The notes under the pieces are model-generated. The model saw only the letters and a program-made list of their open reading frames with translations. It was not told the origin of the DNA and did not search any database. DNA of 64,000 bases from Aldrovandia affinis (lineage: Eukaryota > Chordata > Actinopteri > Notacanthiformes > Halosauridae): positions 1,998,501-2,062,500 of the forward strand of contig JAINUG010000014.1 of the NCBI GenBank assembly GCA_029706075.1, written 5' to 3'. Of this stretch, positions 1-49,875 are shown piece by piece. Position 1 is the stretch's first letter, and each line of letters begins with the position of its first letter. Made by a program: the position numbers and the translations under genes.

Positions 1-2
1 CT

Positions 3-14840
<14,838 letters not shown>

Positions 14841-16240
14841 AAAATCTCTCTTCTCTTCATCCCTCCCTCTCCTCATCCTCCGACCCCATCTATCCTCCGT
14901 TCGTTCCCCGTCAGTCAGCCCCTCCTCCCCCTGTATTAAATAAGTATGCACATCGCAAGAGAGAGAGAACGCAAAAACAATGGCACCATTAGTTAAAAGA
15001 TCAATTATTGCAAAAAGATACTCTCATTTTACGATGGATACACATAGGTGCATAGATGCACATTTGAAAAAAATTGGTGGTCACTGGACGTACCAAATGT
15101 CACATTGTATGTTTTAGGAAAACCTGCTGGAATGTGTACAAGTTGGAGATTAGTTTGTTCCGTTGGGTTATTTTGATAGGATAAATTATTACATTGTTGG
15201 TAGGCGGAGCAGGGCCGTGTCGAAGGTGACCACGCAGGAAATTAAGCTCGAAATTACACAGAACTCAAAACGTATCCGCTTTAATATACGGACATCCGGT
15301 CTGTTTTGGAGCATCGGGCCTTGCAGAAAGCCCTGGATTGTTTAACATCAATCACAGCAGAGTAGAAGCTTGGAAAAGCCTTTGATTGTGTTTCCCACGA
15401 GGCAGACGGTGATCAAACCGAGTGGCACCAGAAAGCACGGCCCTCCGTGTTGGGAAAGAGAAGTCCTAACGTGGCCGTACATATAGCCCAATCATTTGAG
15501 TTAAGGGACCAAGACCGCGCGAATGGAATTACAGTATCCAGTTTACAGACGGTAAAAGCGATACTGAAAATCAGTTTACAGAATTGTGAATTTGTGGAGA
15601 ATTTCTCTGGTTCGGAGAATGAATGCTTTGTGAAATGGATGTTTGATGGCGATGTTTTACAGAATGTTTTACCAAAAAGGGCCAGTCATATGTCAGTATT
15701 GTATTTGTAAAATGAAGTCTTATCATTGGTTCTTATTGGCTTGTATCCCCTCCCGTGCACTGACAGTGTGTTGTGTATATGCCATGTTGGTTTTTTTGCG
15801 TACCGTTTCTAGTGAAAACATAGTCCCCCCCCTTCTTTTGAACATGCCAATATGAAGCTGCTGTGTGTGTGATGTAGTGCTAGAAAAAAATAATATATAT
15901 ATACAGATTTTATTAGACTATGTTTCTCACCTGTCGCAGTGTAAAATTCCACTGGTGAAAAAAGGCTTAGTAAAAAATAAAATAAATAAAACACAACAAC
16001 TCAGCTTCTGTAGATCGTTTCCCTTTTGGTTTAAGATGAATAATAATATCAATTCATCATTTCCTCCCCTTCCATCGCTCCCTTATCTTGGGCTAAGTAT
16101 TGCACTAAACGTGTCATTTTCACGCTTTGTTTGTTTTTTCCCTTTTTTTGTCATCATTATCTAGTGATTACTGTCTGGATTTCTATCCAACTTATTTATC
16201 GGAGGGAAAATGTGAATAAATTGAATCTGTCATGAAAACC
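14841..16240 (+). other. stxbp1: stxbp1 3'UTR (probable)
   Basis: AT-rich, no conserved coding frame, directly after the exon 20 stop. A poly(A) signal AATAAA lies at 16215-16220, with further AATAAA-like sites at about 15975-15990. A (TG)n tract follows at 16261. The exact cleavage site cannot be seen. Confidence 0.6.
16215..16220 (+). terminator. Poly(A) signal candidate for stxbp1
   Basis: AATAAA hexamer about 1.4 kb after the exon 20 stop, followed by TG-rich sequence that could act as the downstream element. Confidence 0.5.
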
Positions 16241-16257
16241 AATATACATGGTGGGAA

Positions 16258-16293
<36 letters not shown>

Positions 16294-16614
16294 TGTGCAA
16301 ACACAAACCACATATGTGCTGTGGTAATATCGGCAGCAGGAGCCCTGCACAAAGCCACAGAATACAGCCACAGTTCACTGGGGCCTGAGAATTCAGCTTA
16401 ACCAGGTGCGTCTGTCAGAAAGCGGTCAAACCCGCACCAATGTCACCTAGGTGAGGTACTCGCATGTCCTGAAATATACAAAAAGACCCCCTGAGCTTGG
16501 TCTGGCTGTACGTGTGCGGTATGAGAAATACATCGCACACAAAATGGAGGGAAAAGCAAGGTAAACGTCATTATTTGCGTCCACATAAACCAGCACGTGT
16601 CAAAGGGCACTGCG

Positions 16615-17299
16615 ACTGCTTGCTGCAAAATTTATTCCATACAAAATAATCCGATTTCATTTATAAAAAAAGGCATCCAAAAGTATGGTACATTTGCATT
16701 AAAAAAAAGTAAGTAAAAATAAAGTAAAAATTATTTTAAATACAAAACTATCTTGTACATTTCTATCAATAGAAACATTAAACTCACAAAAAAGTTCACA
16801 AATTGTGTGCAGGAAACTGTAGCACAGCTTATTACACACAACTACAAGAGAAAGTGGCATGAGACTCAGTGGAATGTAAAATAAACAGGTCTTTAAAAAG
16901 AATACACAAAGTACATGAACTAAACAGATTTTTAAACAAATTGTTTTAATTTCGTGGCTATTTCACAGCCTCTTTATGTCCAAATGTTAACACAGAAAAT
17001 TGAATAAAAAGTTATTTCATTGTGGCCACTTAGTTGCCCGTCAGTTCTGTAATCTGAGGCCAACAGCAGGAATGCTAAGATGTCAACACTGAATCGGACA
17101 CTGAAGTGGCCAGCGGTTCAATCAGACCGTGATGCAATCAGACCGTGATGCATTCCCTGACCAGCTCGCTTGCCCAGCTCATCACGGTAAATGAGAAATG
17201 AGTTCTTGGCCGAGCGTCCTGGTTCAAGCCAAGGCTAATAAATAACAAATAAATAAATCAGTGCCGACTGCTCACCCCCACCCACCCGTCAGTGCGGGT
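16615..17299 (-). other. akna: akna 3'UTR (probable)
   Basis: AT-rich non-coding sequence after the akna stop, with AATAAA on the - strand at 16636-16631. It ends about 400 bases from the stxbp1 poly(A) signal. Confidence 0.5.
16631..16636 (-). terminator. Poly(A) signal candidate for akna
   Basis: AATAAA read on the - strand, about 660 bases past the akna stop codon. Confidence 0.45.
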
Positions 17300-38705
<21,406 letters not shown>

Positions 38706-39507
38706 GGCCCCGCCCTCGCCGTCCGTCCGTCCGTCTCAGAGCTGCCGTTGCCGAGGCGACTCGACGCCGCGGTGGGTCAGATGCCTCCCTAGACGGCTCC
38801 TTGTCAACATCTCAATTCTACATCTTGAGTTGACTACACCGCCCGTGAGCGCCGACTCAGGGAACTGACTATATCCAGACTGACGGCGCTCTCTTCACTC
38901 CTCATGGTGAACGTGGCCCACCCTGGACCCGACGCTGAAGTGTGGCGCCCCCTAGCGTTCAGACAGAGGGCCAGCGTTTGAGGTGGTCACCGGTGGAGAG
39001 GAGAGGGGACACGTTAGCCAGCAGCCTCACCGCAGGAGCGTGCAGGGAGACATCAGACCCTGCGAACACAAGGAGGAGAACACGGTGAGGTGCACATGCC
39101 GAGAGGAGCACGTCCATCAGAATGCAGAGATGCACACAGTTGACACAGCACTACAGTTACAATCATCTTAAATGACCAGCAAGAGGAGGAAAAAGGAGGT
39201 CAAACTGTGTGGAAACATTACATAGATGGAGGCCTAACCAATCGGTCAATCGGTAAAACACACGCCAACAAAATGACAGGTGGGCCCACGGCAATAGGCC
39301 ATGACCTACTGACACGCTCCTGAGAGAGAGAGAGAGAGTAAGAGGTCACTGCATGACAGGTGAGGTAGAGACAGAGACGCTCCTACTGAAAAATTCAATA
39401 ACATTAGAATAGAATATTTTAACACATTTTTTAACTACACCAATTGGATAACTAAAAAACTGAGAGAGAGAGAGACAGACAGATGTGACAGCTCCTACTG
39501 AGGAGAG

Positions 39508-39546
<39 letters not shown>

Positions 39547-40779
39547 GTGACTATTTTCCTCACTCCTTGTGTTCTGTGACAATGGGGAACAGCATAACAC
39601 TCTGCTTAGAGGCCAATGATTACAACAAACACACACGCACACACATGTACACAAGCATGTGCACACATACACACATAAGCACCAACACACGTAAACTCAC
39701 ATAAAGAGTGACACACGCACGCACGCACGTGCATGTACGATAACACAGTTAAACAAACCCCTTTATCAGAGCTATTGGAGGGGGCTGCCAAAGGAGCTCT
39801 CTGTCCGTTCATTCCACGCAGATGTGCGGTCTTAACACTGCACACTTGTTCAATCCACAGTGCGCCACAAAGAGACCGCTTGATCCGCGCGGTTCCTTTA
39901 GGAACTCGGACGTACATTGGGGTCCAAAAGCCTGAGTCTGAAGATCTGTTGTTTTCACACAAAATGTTTACTCGTGGCATTTTTTATTCAAGAATGTCAT
40001 AAAACACTGATACAAATTTTAAAAAGTGTTATGTTATGAGAAAGGATGGTATGAAATTGAAATATCTATAAATAGTTTGTTTGCACACCATTGCCTTTCA
40101 TTTCCTCAAAATGTTCTGACACCTTACTTTTCATTGAAGTTTTAATACATGGACACTCGTAATACACAGTGTGAGTTGTTTTGGTCTTGTAACAATGAAT
40201 ACTGGATATTTATATAATTAATAAGGTCCTCTAATGTGTTCTCATTGCTATTGCAGGTGCTTTAAGCTTGAAAAAGGAGACTTCCTATACAAAGGTTTTT
40301 GCAGCTGTTTGTAATTATGTCAGCAGAGCTGAGTGAAGTAGTTAGAGGTCAAATTGTTCGGCTGAGTAAAAATGTTGTGTTAGTTTTTGATGAATGATGA
40401 AAACAAACAGATCTTGGTAGTGGACTCTCCACTGTATTTATTACTGTAGTTATTACTTTACATGCACTTTCACACATGAGGCGTTTTGGTGAAAGTGTGC
40501 ATGTTTTAAATGACATATGGTCATGCTGCAGTGCTAGCTATTGGGAGTTTATGAGAATTTAAGAGGAGCTCTCTCAGTGGGGAAAATGCAAAAATGCTGT
40601 GCTTCCTGTACTACAATGTGCCATTGATTCAATGGAAGTAAAGAACCAGAAGCAGTTTATATTTGTGGTCATTCTCTAAACTTTTGGCTATATATAAATA
40701 GGTTTGATGGTTCTTCAGTTTAATTTGTTATTTATTATAATGTCTATCGATGTATTACTGCTCTGATCTCTTGCACAAA

Positions 40780-40880
40780 CTATGATTGTTCCTACCATGT
40801 ATTAATGCACATCTTGTAAATCACTCTGGATAAGAGTGTCTGCCAAATGCTTAAAATGTAAATGTAAAATGTAATTAAGC
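40780..40880 (+). mobile_element. SINE/LINE tail fragment
   Basis: TTGTAAATCACTCTGGATAAGAGTGT then CTGCCAAATG, the shared tail of fish SINEs. Confidence 0.65.
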
Positions 40881-43800
40881 TATTGCAAAAGTTTTTGATT
40901 TTTATCCTTGAATCTAATCAAAATGATTTTGATATTGGTATTCATTAATTCATTCATTTGGTCATAGCAACATTTAATTCAAATTTTCTAAAATATAGAT
41001 GTAATCAAAATCCATTTATCATATTTTCTTAAGTATTCAGTATTATTGTCAGGCCCAAAACTTGGGTAATGGTTGAGTTCTAATTAAAATCAGTCATAAA
41101 AATACCACTAATATTCCTTACATAACAACACCCATACCTTCCTGCAGTATACTGAACCAGCAAATGAGTGTGTAAAGACAAGACAAGGCCCTGAGCCCAC
41201 TTCAAGAGTGGCCCTGAGCACTGAATAAGACAATTAGGAGACTGTTGATCTTTGGTACTTGGTGTCCCCCATGTGCCCATGTCCTGGCAACCGACTCCCT
41301 TCAGAACAGAGCTGTGGCTGCCTGTATCCATGGCAACTCCCCGGAAGCCCCAGTCAAGAGACGCACAAATGTACAAAATCGCAAGCACGGCTCTCCTTAT
41401 GACAGACTTAAGTATATGCAGCAGAGTCAGGCCTTCACATGGGACAGGATTAAATCGGAACCTGTTCGGATTAAAACGTGTGAATTTATCGAAGGACGCG
41501 AGGGAGAAAGTGGGCCCTGTGGCCCAAATGCAGCCAAGATCACAAATAAGCAGAGATCCGTTTCGAAATTAATTCATGAATATCTGTGTGAATTCCACAA
41601 TAGTGAAATGTAAGACAGGCAAGTTCACGGGCGCACATGCACACGCACACACACACACACACACACACGCTTCCAAAGTATCACGACACGGCAGACATAA
41701 TGGGACTTCAAAGGGCACTTTTCAGCTCAAATAGCTCAGGCTATTCTGAGCAACCATGTGTATGTATGTACTAGAGCTTTACGCAGGTTGGGTGGGTGTT
41801 CCGGATGGGGAAACAAATAAAAACCGAGGCATTAGTGGGGATCTGACCTAAAAATAGTGCCACATCACGCGGCTCTCTCCTTAACTCCCACACAACCTCC
41901 GTTATAATTTTATAGGGTTTAGTTTGGCTCCAGAGAGACACTGGTCTCTCCCATGAATATCACATGCCCACTCTTGTGCCCAGGGCAATACACTAGGGAA
42001 AGCAAAGCAGTGAATGGGACATCCCCCCGAATTCTATTCCTTCTCATAGTTCCGTTCAAAAATGCAAGACAAACACAGGCATGCACGCAACTGACATTTC
42101 CGTAAACTGGCTCCGCTAAAATCTTCCCAGACCAAAACCAGAGAACCCATTCCACTGTCTGCGTATACCACATGAACTTGGCATTCTTTATATAGCGTGG
42201 GTTTGTGCCTGACCCAGGACACCATAGACACAGGGTGGCGTGAGCATTCAGGTCCCTCCTAAGGGCTCTTTATTATTATGATGATGATGAAGAAGAATAC
42301 TATGAAGAAGATGAAGAAGAAGATGATGATGAGGATGAAGATGAAGAAGACTTTATTAATATTATTATTAGGAGCTCATGCTATACTGGACTCTTGGGCT
42401 GCATGGACCCCCACGCTCCTCACCGGGTGGCAGGGCGGTTCGGGTGCTAAGCACGCACCTAGAAGGTTGAAGGTTTGAATCCCACAAACCACTGCCCTTA
42501 CACCGCTGACCAAATTGCATCAGACGGTCGGCTCGTTTTGCCCTCCGTACCTCCTCATTCTAAGTGCTTCTGGTGCTCTCTGCATCATCACGCTAGCTAT
42601 GGTCCGTCTTCAACCACCTCCCCCCTCACGAATATTCAAATGGGCCAGGAAATCAGAACACTTTGTGCTTCAACAATGGAAGATACAGAAATGTCTATGT
42701 TAACAGTGCCATTTACAGGCCATCTGTGATGCTATTCTTTTGTATACAGAGCTGGATAACTGCCGAATCATTTCACTCTAAGCACCTTTGCATCTGCAGT
42801 GTCCCGCCTGAGATTTTAACCTGTTTCAAGCCCAGTTCTTTAATGACTCTGACACACTACTGCCCTATGGTGACGGAGGCCTGGATTCATTCCATATGTC
42901 CTTAACTCCGACTTACTAATAAATGCAATTGTTCATTTTTTTGTCTTCACAAACAGTTTAACGAGTTCAGAAATTGCCCAAATTAACTTGCAAAACCTGG
43001 TCTAACACACGTACCAGTGCTAAAGTGAAAATACTCTGCTCTGTGAACACCCCCTTTAAACCACCATGGCAAATGGCAGTGTTTGGTTGGCTCTGCCAAG
43101 CACTGCAACCATTGAGAGGACCATCTACTTCATGTGCGTCCAGCCAAATGCTTTCCCTGAGTTTGGTTGGAGTCAGGTTACGGCCCCCAAAAACATTCTG
43201 GCTTCTCGTCTGCCTCCCCACCTCTGTGACTTCTGTGGTCAACAGCCTGTCACGCCATCCCTGTCCACCGTTTGGGCTCCAGAACTTCTAGCCGCTCAAT
43301 TTTGCCACACATTTTGCAAAAACATGGGCACGGCTCGCTTTATGTTCCAAAAGTCCAACCTAGCCATGAGACTAGGTTGCAAAAATCAGGTCTTCCTGAC
43401 TGCAGTCGAAGTGACATTGGTGACAAGCGTCAGGGTAGGGGCAACACAGTTGACCAGTTCTTCTGATCAGTGCTTCTGAATGAACGTGCTCCCCATGTTA
43501 ACTTGGACACTGAGTTACTGGAATCGTGCCACCCTCTGGCTGCAATAAAGCAGATTCAATCCTTTCAGAAGCTCTGGCAGCGTTCAGCATCACCCCGAGC
43601 ACTTCACTTTTCTGCGCTCAACATGATTCAGGATAGTTTCAAGGTCATTACGGCTCTCTGTGTAGCAAGATCCCTGCTCGGTTAACGACTGAACTCCATG
43701 GCAGGATAATGGCACGGGAGATTGTTTCCAAATGGCTTTTGCTCTTCTAGCCACGCCAGGCACCATTTTCAACAGGTACTGGCTTAATTCCAGTTAACTC

Positions 43801-43904
43801 ACCTCACCTGGTTTCTTGAGTCTAAAGTAGGTCATGATTTTAAGGTGAAAACAAAAAACAAAAACTGTCAGCCATGGCATATGGTTTACATCTTTTTCAT
43901 GCAC

Positions 43905-44155
43905 ATCAAATCATTCAGTGACCACTCGTGTCCTGTGGATGGAGGCATTGTCATCCTGGGCATCCCATCAGGGCAGAAATGCTTCACCACAAGATGAAGG
44001 CGATCACACAGAATGGTATTTATTGGTGTTTAGCTTGCCCTCTAAGAGGTTGAGTGGACCTAAATCATGCCAGGAAAATGCACCCGCACCATAACAGAGC
44101 CACCAGGACTTTTAATTTGCTCAATGTTTCCATTATTTTGGCAATTACCTGAAGC
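43905..44155 (-). mobile_element. Second Tc1-like fragment of the same family
   Basis: Shares long stretches with 3370-3610, for example CATTCAGTGACCACTCGTG and CACCATAACAGAGCCACCAG, and the same end sequence ATTATTTTGGCAATTACCTG. Only the outer part of the element remains. Confidence 0.75.
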
Positions 44156-44559
44156 TACCTGTTAGCTGGGTTTAGACACACGCTTCACTCCATATTAGAT
44201 GTATAGGCATAACACGGTCTAACGTTTGAGTGGGGTAATTCCCACAATCCCAAACGGGATCTTATCCAAGAATAACAGCAGCGTTGCAGTTCACATGAAT
44301 GGACCCCATTATTTTGAGTCCGAAATTGCACAATTCTTTCACGACACGCCTTTTGACATGTTTGAGGTGTTGAACATATGAAAATAAATAGCAGTACAAT
44401 ATTAACGTTCATTTTTTTAGTCAGTGGTACGCATTTGAAGAGACGCATTTCTTATAGAAATTCAATGGTAAAAAAAGTGAAAGTTTTGTGACGTTAAATG
44501 CATCACATTTTCTGAATGTAATTTAGAGTATGCAATGGGCGGCATGGCATCACAGCGGG

Positions 44560-46230
44560 CAGAAGTTGACCACGAGCAGGGCTCTTTAGTAGCTTAACGT
44601 TAGTCTGTGTTAGCTACTACAGCCGCCAACGTTAGCAATGTAACGTTAGCCCATAAATGGAGGAGATTGTTAGCGAATGTGAAGCATCAGAGGCTATCGG
44701 ATCCTAGTGACGATGGACAGCTTTTGTAGCAGCGATTCCAACTGCTCCAGTTTTGTTCCCTTCTCAAAGCAATTTCTTGATAATTGAATTTCTTTGTCGT
44801 CGACTTTCTTTGTAAAACTTTGCTAATGTTAGCTGACGAAGCGCTAAACGTCTTACTGTGCTGGGATTCCAACTGAAATCACAATTTCCAAATGTCCTTT
44901 TGTAATAGTTGCTTTTCTCCCACGGTTGTTAACCACATCTATAAATATTGAATAGGCTTCCCTTTCGTAAATAACTACTGAACAAGTTAACTAGCAAGCA
45001 AAATAACTACCTATAGTCAATAGTCTATTCGCATGTTTCTGAGCAAACTAGCGAGATCAGCAATTTGGCAACCGCAGTGGTGGTGGTACCGCTTGGCTTG
45101 CTACTTGGAATTTACTAGCAAGGTAGCAGTACCATCCACAGAAAAGTTAGCGTCACCACGCTTGGCTAGCTAAATGTGATACTAAATAGTATAACGTTAG
45201 TCAAACCATAGCGAACGTTGCATCCAGTGCGTCGTAGTTAACGTTAACTACTAACGTTATATAGCTATGCAATCTGGATATCGCAGTCTTCACAATTGCC
45301 TTTTAAGATACATCATCCATCCATAATCTCTTTGCTAGCTGTGGCTACAGTAGGCAGTTAAGTTTTTCTACGTGTGTTTTTTTTGACAACCCCGAAGCAG
45401 CTCCTTTAATTAGCTATCGTTAGCTATCGAATTATATAATGAAAATCTCAGTTACAACCAACTCGCAATAGATCTTTTACCCTTCTCCTGAACAACAATC
45501 GGTTTGTATTTGCTAAGCTAGTCAGTTTTGGCCAACTTAGCTGGTGCTCCACCTACCTCTTAAATCCAAAATCGATATTGTCAGATCATGAAGTTTTCCA
45601 CAGTTCGGTCTTCTGCCTTCAAAGCAGCTTGACTGTTTTTGTAGTGATAAAACGGGTTTGTTAAAAACTAGCTAGCTAGTTCCATGCAGCACGTCTTCGG
45701 CTGTTAACTTACTCACGAAATCGCAATCCTACTTTGTCTGCTACTGCGGTAATTAGTTAAACTGCCAAACAATGCATTTAATGTACAGCTGTAACAGCTC
45801 CAAATGTGAAAGCATGGCCAAATATTTCAAGGCGGGGAAGAGTTGGCATAAAATTAATAAGGACGCTCAACGCAACACGTTGATTGGTCATATCTCGGCA
45901 TCGAGGGTTGGGTCATGTTAAGAGTGAAGTAAGGCGGCGTGCAGGACTCGCTTTACCGCAGGTCGGGCAAAACAGGAAACCACTTTCAAATGTTTAGCAT
46001 TCGTTCGACAGCAACTCAGGGAAACCATTCCTTGTAGTACCATTTAGGTACACCAGAGGGGGCATCGTCATTACTACTTTATATTACCGTACAGCTCTTG
46101 TTCAATGCCCCTGTTATGGACTCTAGATGGAGCCAATTAATCAAAAACTCCACCAGACTGCGAGCAGCATTCATACGGTGCGTTGCAGCCTATACAATAC
46201 ACATATAACGTTAGATCCACTAAAGGTTTG
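44560..46230. promoter_or_regulatory. Cluster of AACGTTA motifs, possible promoter or first-exon region
   Basis: AACGTTA, mostly as AACGTTAG, occurs at about 44594, 44628, 44642, 45192, 45240, 45253 and 46207, among GTTAGCTA/GCTAGCTA words. Such words are frequent around fish gene starts in my experience. It lies about 6 kb upstream of the akna start codon, so an untranslated akna first exon is conceivable. No TATA or CpG island was established. Confidence 0.3.
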
Positions 46231-46639
46231 GATCTAAAATGAGGGCATGCGTGTGACGTGACAAGAAAGTCATCTGATGTCTGGAAAGTTTTGGAGTTAA
46301 CCCTGCCAAAGATATCATACGTTATTGTCCGGTTTATTTAAGAGATAGGTGAAAACTAATATGAATAATCTCAATATAAAATAATAACATAATTCTTTCA
46401 TAATTCCCCTTTCATTTTGTCCCTTTTCAATAGTTTGTGTGATATATAAAATGGGCATCTAATCTCTGCCCCTGCTGAAGTAATGGAACACTTTTTTTCT
46501 GTAATTCCTCTTTAACGGTACTATAATTCCTGACTCAACTAAACACTCTATATCGATTTTGGTGTCATCATTAGGGCCAGGAAATTTCACACGGCGTATA
46601 GACCACAGCTGAGTCAGCGCTGGACCAGTTCCTAAATCG

Positions 46640-46780
46640 TTTACAGCACTTGATCCTTAACAGGCTGGTTTTGTAACTAGAAAGTTGCAGATCTGATCCC
46701 CATGTGCCCAGGGCACTTTTCTTGTGCCATTGAGTCAATTGCATCAGAAAACTATGCAACTGACTAAATGGATGTAAGAC
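46640..46780 (+). mobile_element. Degraded SINE
   Basis: GGTTTTGTAACTAGAAAGTTGCAGATCTGATCCCC and TTGTGCCATTGAGTCAATT match the plan of the 63.7 kb SINE at low identity. Confidence 0.55.
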
Positions 46781-48449
46781 ACAGAATGTAATTTTACAAA
46801 TGTGATATAAAGTTTAATGTGATGAAGAGCCTTTATGTGAATGATGATGTGGCAGCTTACACTGTACACCCCAACCCTCTCACCCCATCCCGGTCAATCT
46901 GTTGTCATGTTTTTTCCCCACGGCTCAATTCACCTGACTTAATTAATGCAACAATATGTTCCTTTCATTTGCCAAGCTCGCTGTTGTGCCAGAAAGTGCC
47001 CCATGTCCAAGGAGATATTGACAAAGATAATCACATTTTGACCTTTAGAATCACAATCATGAGGAGTCATGGCTCTCCCAGTTTTCTCAGAAGTGGTTGT
47101 CGAAGTCTGGCTCTCAAGTGTCTCAGCCGGTAAAGGCATTCACCACAAGTGCAGGCTGGGCCCGTGTAGCCAGGACAATGCTGATTTGAGTCTGGGTGAT
47201 ATAATCAGCACACTGTGAGAGTCCCTCTGTGGTGGGACAAGGCTGACCTCATCCCCGTGAGGTAGTGTGGGCTTAAAATGGACAGGGTTAGCCGGGCAAC
47301 CCCTGCATCATATCCCCCCGGCAGCTGATTGTGCCTCTCCTCAAATCGGTGCTGGCTGTCCTGGTGGCTTGTAGTGTTGAAAATAGCCTTCGACTCACAG
47401 ATGACCATGGTGGCGGTTTTGCACGTATAGCGCAAAAAAATAGGACCATTCGCACATCACAAAAGTGTAATGACTTCCGGTATAAAAGGATATGAGATTG
47501 AGCTGTGAGGGAGAAGTTCCACTCAAGGCTGGACAACTTGCAAAGCGTCACAATGATTTAATTCGGTAAGCTTTCGGTCTGCAGACCTTTGTCAGATTAT
47601 GAAATCTGCCGACAATTCTTAGTAAATCTGACTCTGAGAGAACAAACAAGCAACAGCGTGTCTGACTGAGGGCAAGTTCAACTACTTGCTAATTACTAAG
47701 GTAATTGCTGCTCTTGATGGAACCCCTTTCTTTGGCTCCGTGCTCTGCAGTTGATGAGCAAATTGTGTTTTTCAGTGATTTTCTTCCTTTTGTTGGAAAG
47801 CTCTGGAGATCAGTATGCTGACATTTGAATCCATTTTGTATCTTCGAATGATGATAAAAATATTATGTTTGTGTGTGTGTATATGTATGTGTGTGTGTGT
47901 GTGGGGGGGTGTTTCAGATGAACCTTCACCTATGGGTAAGTGCTCACCACATGTCAGCTGACGTGAAGGGTGTGTGTGTTTGTGTGTGTGTGGGGGGGTG
48001 TGCACTTAATTGTTTCTTTTACATATGCTTTGCTGTTTTTGAATGTGGGGGTATTATTGCAGGACACAGGGGAGGGAACGCCCCACTCTTTGTGATAAGA
48101 GTCAGGACCACAGTTTAACTTCTCACCTGAAAAACAGTGTCTCTTGGTGTTCATCAGTGTAAACAGAGCTAAGCTGGAAGGGAACATCTGCCTCTCCTGG
48201 GAGCCGCAGTCTCTGTGGCAGTGAGCTCGCCTTCTGGGGAGAAAAGAAGGGGGTTTGCAGACTGAAAGAAGCTACCAGGCCCGGGGCTGGTGGGTGGGAG
48301 GATACTGCTTGCACTACTTCCTGTTTCACCACCATCCTCGCCTCACAGCCAGAGTATTGATCCATCAAGGCAAGCTCAAGGACGAACCAAATATCATACC
48401 TGTGCATTAGTACGTCCCTTTACCAGTGCTGTCCCAAACGCCAGACACA

Positions 48450-48555
48450 AGTTGTGGCACAGCGGTGTGTTGCATTCTGGATCTGGGGGATTGCAGGTTT
48501 GAATCCCAGATAGGCTCAGCGGCTTTACCTGTGCATCTTACAAAAGTTTTTCCAG
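48450..48555 (+). mobile_element. Degraded SINE
   Basis: GTGGCACAGCGGTGTGTTGC and GATTGCAGGTTTGAATCCCA give recognisable A- and B-box regions. Confidence 0.55.
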
Positions 48556-48603
48556 TAAAGATTCCACTGTACACACCCTATGTGTCAAGCCATTGCACTA
48601 AAT

Positions 48604-48790
48604 CAGGGGTGCCCAAGTACGGTCCTCAAGATCTACTGGGTGTGCAGGCTTTTGTTCCAGCCGTTCACGGACACACCTGATTTGAATATTCCTTGTCTTG
48701 ATGAGTGGATTATTCATGAAATCAGGTGTGTTAGTGAAGGGATTAATGAAATCTGGTGTGTTAGTGTTGTTTTTTTATGTCATTGAATCA
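48604..48790. mobile_element. hAT-like repeat remnant
   Basis: Begins CAGGGGTGCCCAAGTACGGTCC and continues GGCTTTTGTTCCAGCC, typical of fish hAT MITE ends. The matching right end was not found. Confidence 0.5.
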
Positions 48791-49875
48791 TTTTGCTTGC
48801 TTCTCATAATTTATTTAATTTATATGATTGATTACATGGATAATTTAGCTCTGGAGAAGAGCACATTAATTGAAGGCCTTTTTACATGTAAGGGGGCCAT
48901 GCCCTGTCCTTTCCCAAGCATGCCCAAAAAGTTACCCCCCTTCAGAAACATACAGTTTTTGTCTTGTATGTAAAGTTTGATGTTCGGCAAACAGGCTTTG
49001 GGCATGTTGGGCTTATGGGCAAATGAACCCTTATGTTAAGGTATACAAGTATATGCATGTTTAAAATGACATTAAAATGTTACAGCACCTAGATTGGGCT
49101 GCATTGGTCATAATATTTTTTATGTTTTATCACCTGATGTTACTACCGTTTTTAATCATTTATACATCTTAAAGACCTTGACGTGAAGTAGCCAACAAAG
49201 TGGCGCACATGGATAAGCCTAGTGAATTTGAACATCTTCATAAATTGTTTTGAAAATGAGTGATACAAGGGAGAGAGAGAAAGAAAGAGAGACAATGTCA
49301 GTTTCACTATTTTTTTTATTTTAATAAAAATACTGTAGTCTTGTGCCATCTCACAGTTACAAGCATTGAAAAGGGAAGTTCTGTACAAGAGTGTGTTATG
49401 GAGTCATCTTTATTGGAAAATCAAACACGTTGTGTATAAACAGCATGGCAGCAGGTATTTTGTACAAAGTGTCTTATTAAACTGACAGACAGACAGCTAA
49501 TTTATGAGGCAAAAACAAAACACTGAGCCAAGCAGATACAGGCACACTCCCTAGGTTCAACAGATGCAGTACTGGGAAACTTGTGCTGACAGGTGAAGAT
49601 GACGTCCGGCTGTCATGTTTATTTGTAAATGGTATTGCTGCCAACGGGTAGAGTCGAAGCACTCGCTACACAGTAATGGACAGAATCTGACAACACCTCA
49701 TGAAACATCTTGGACTATATCCTGAAATACTGTGTATTCTAAAAGTAAAACAGTACCTCAACTTCAACACAACTTTGTTTCTCTGATAACAATAGATGAT
49801 CACAAATCTGTCTGTCACCAGATACCGGCATCTGAGAATTGGAAAACAAAAAAAGATTGTTTCCCAGTCTATTGG

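Larger units (their letters stand above)
39060..44500. other. Intergenic or akna 5' region, left part
   Basis: No conserved exon found. Contains (GA)n at 39510, CA-rich tracts near 39630 and 41640, a SINE tail, an imperfect GAA/GAT run at 42277-42350, and a Tc1 fragment. The open frame at 43066-43479 (137 codons) matches nothing I know. Confidence 0.6.

Noticed and set aside
41245..41613. 122-codon open frame as a gene
   Set aside because: No homology recognised, mixed-composition peptide, and several overlapping frames of the same length.
43066..43479. 137-codon open frame as a novel gene
   Set aside because: No recognisable domain, no splice partners, and an overlapping open frame of similar quality on the other strand. 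It may be a relic of a mobile element, but I cannot show it.
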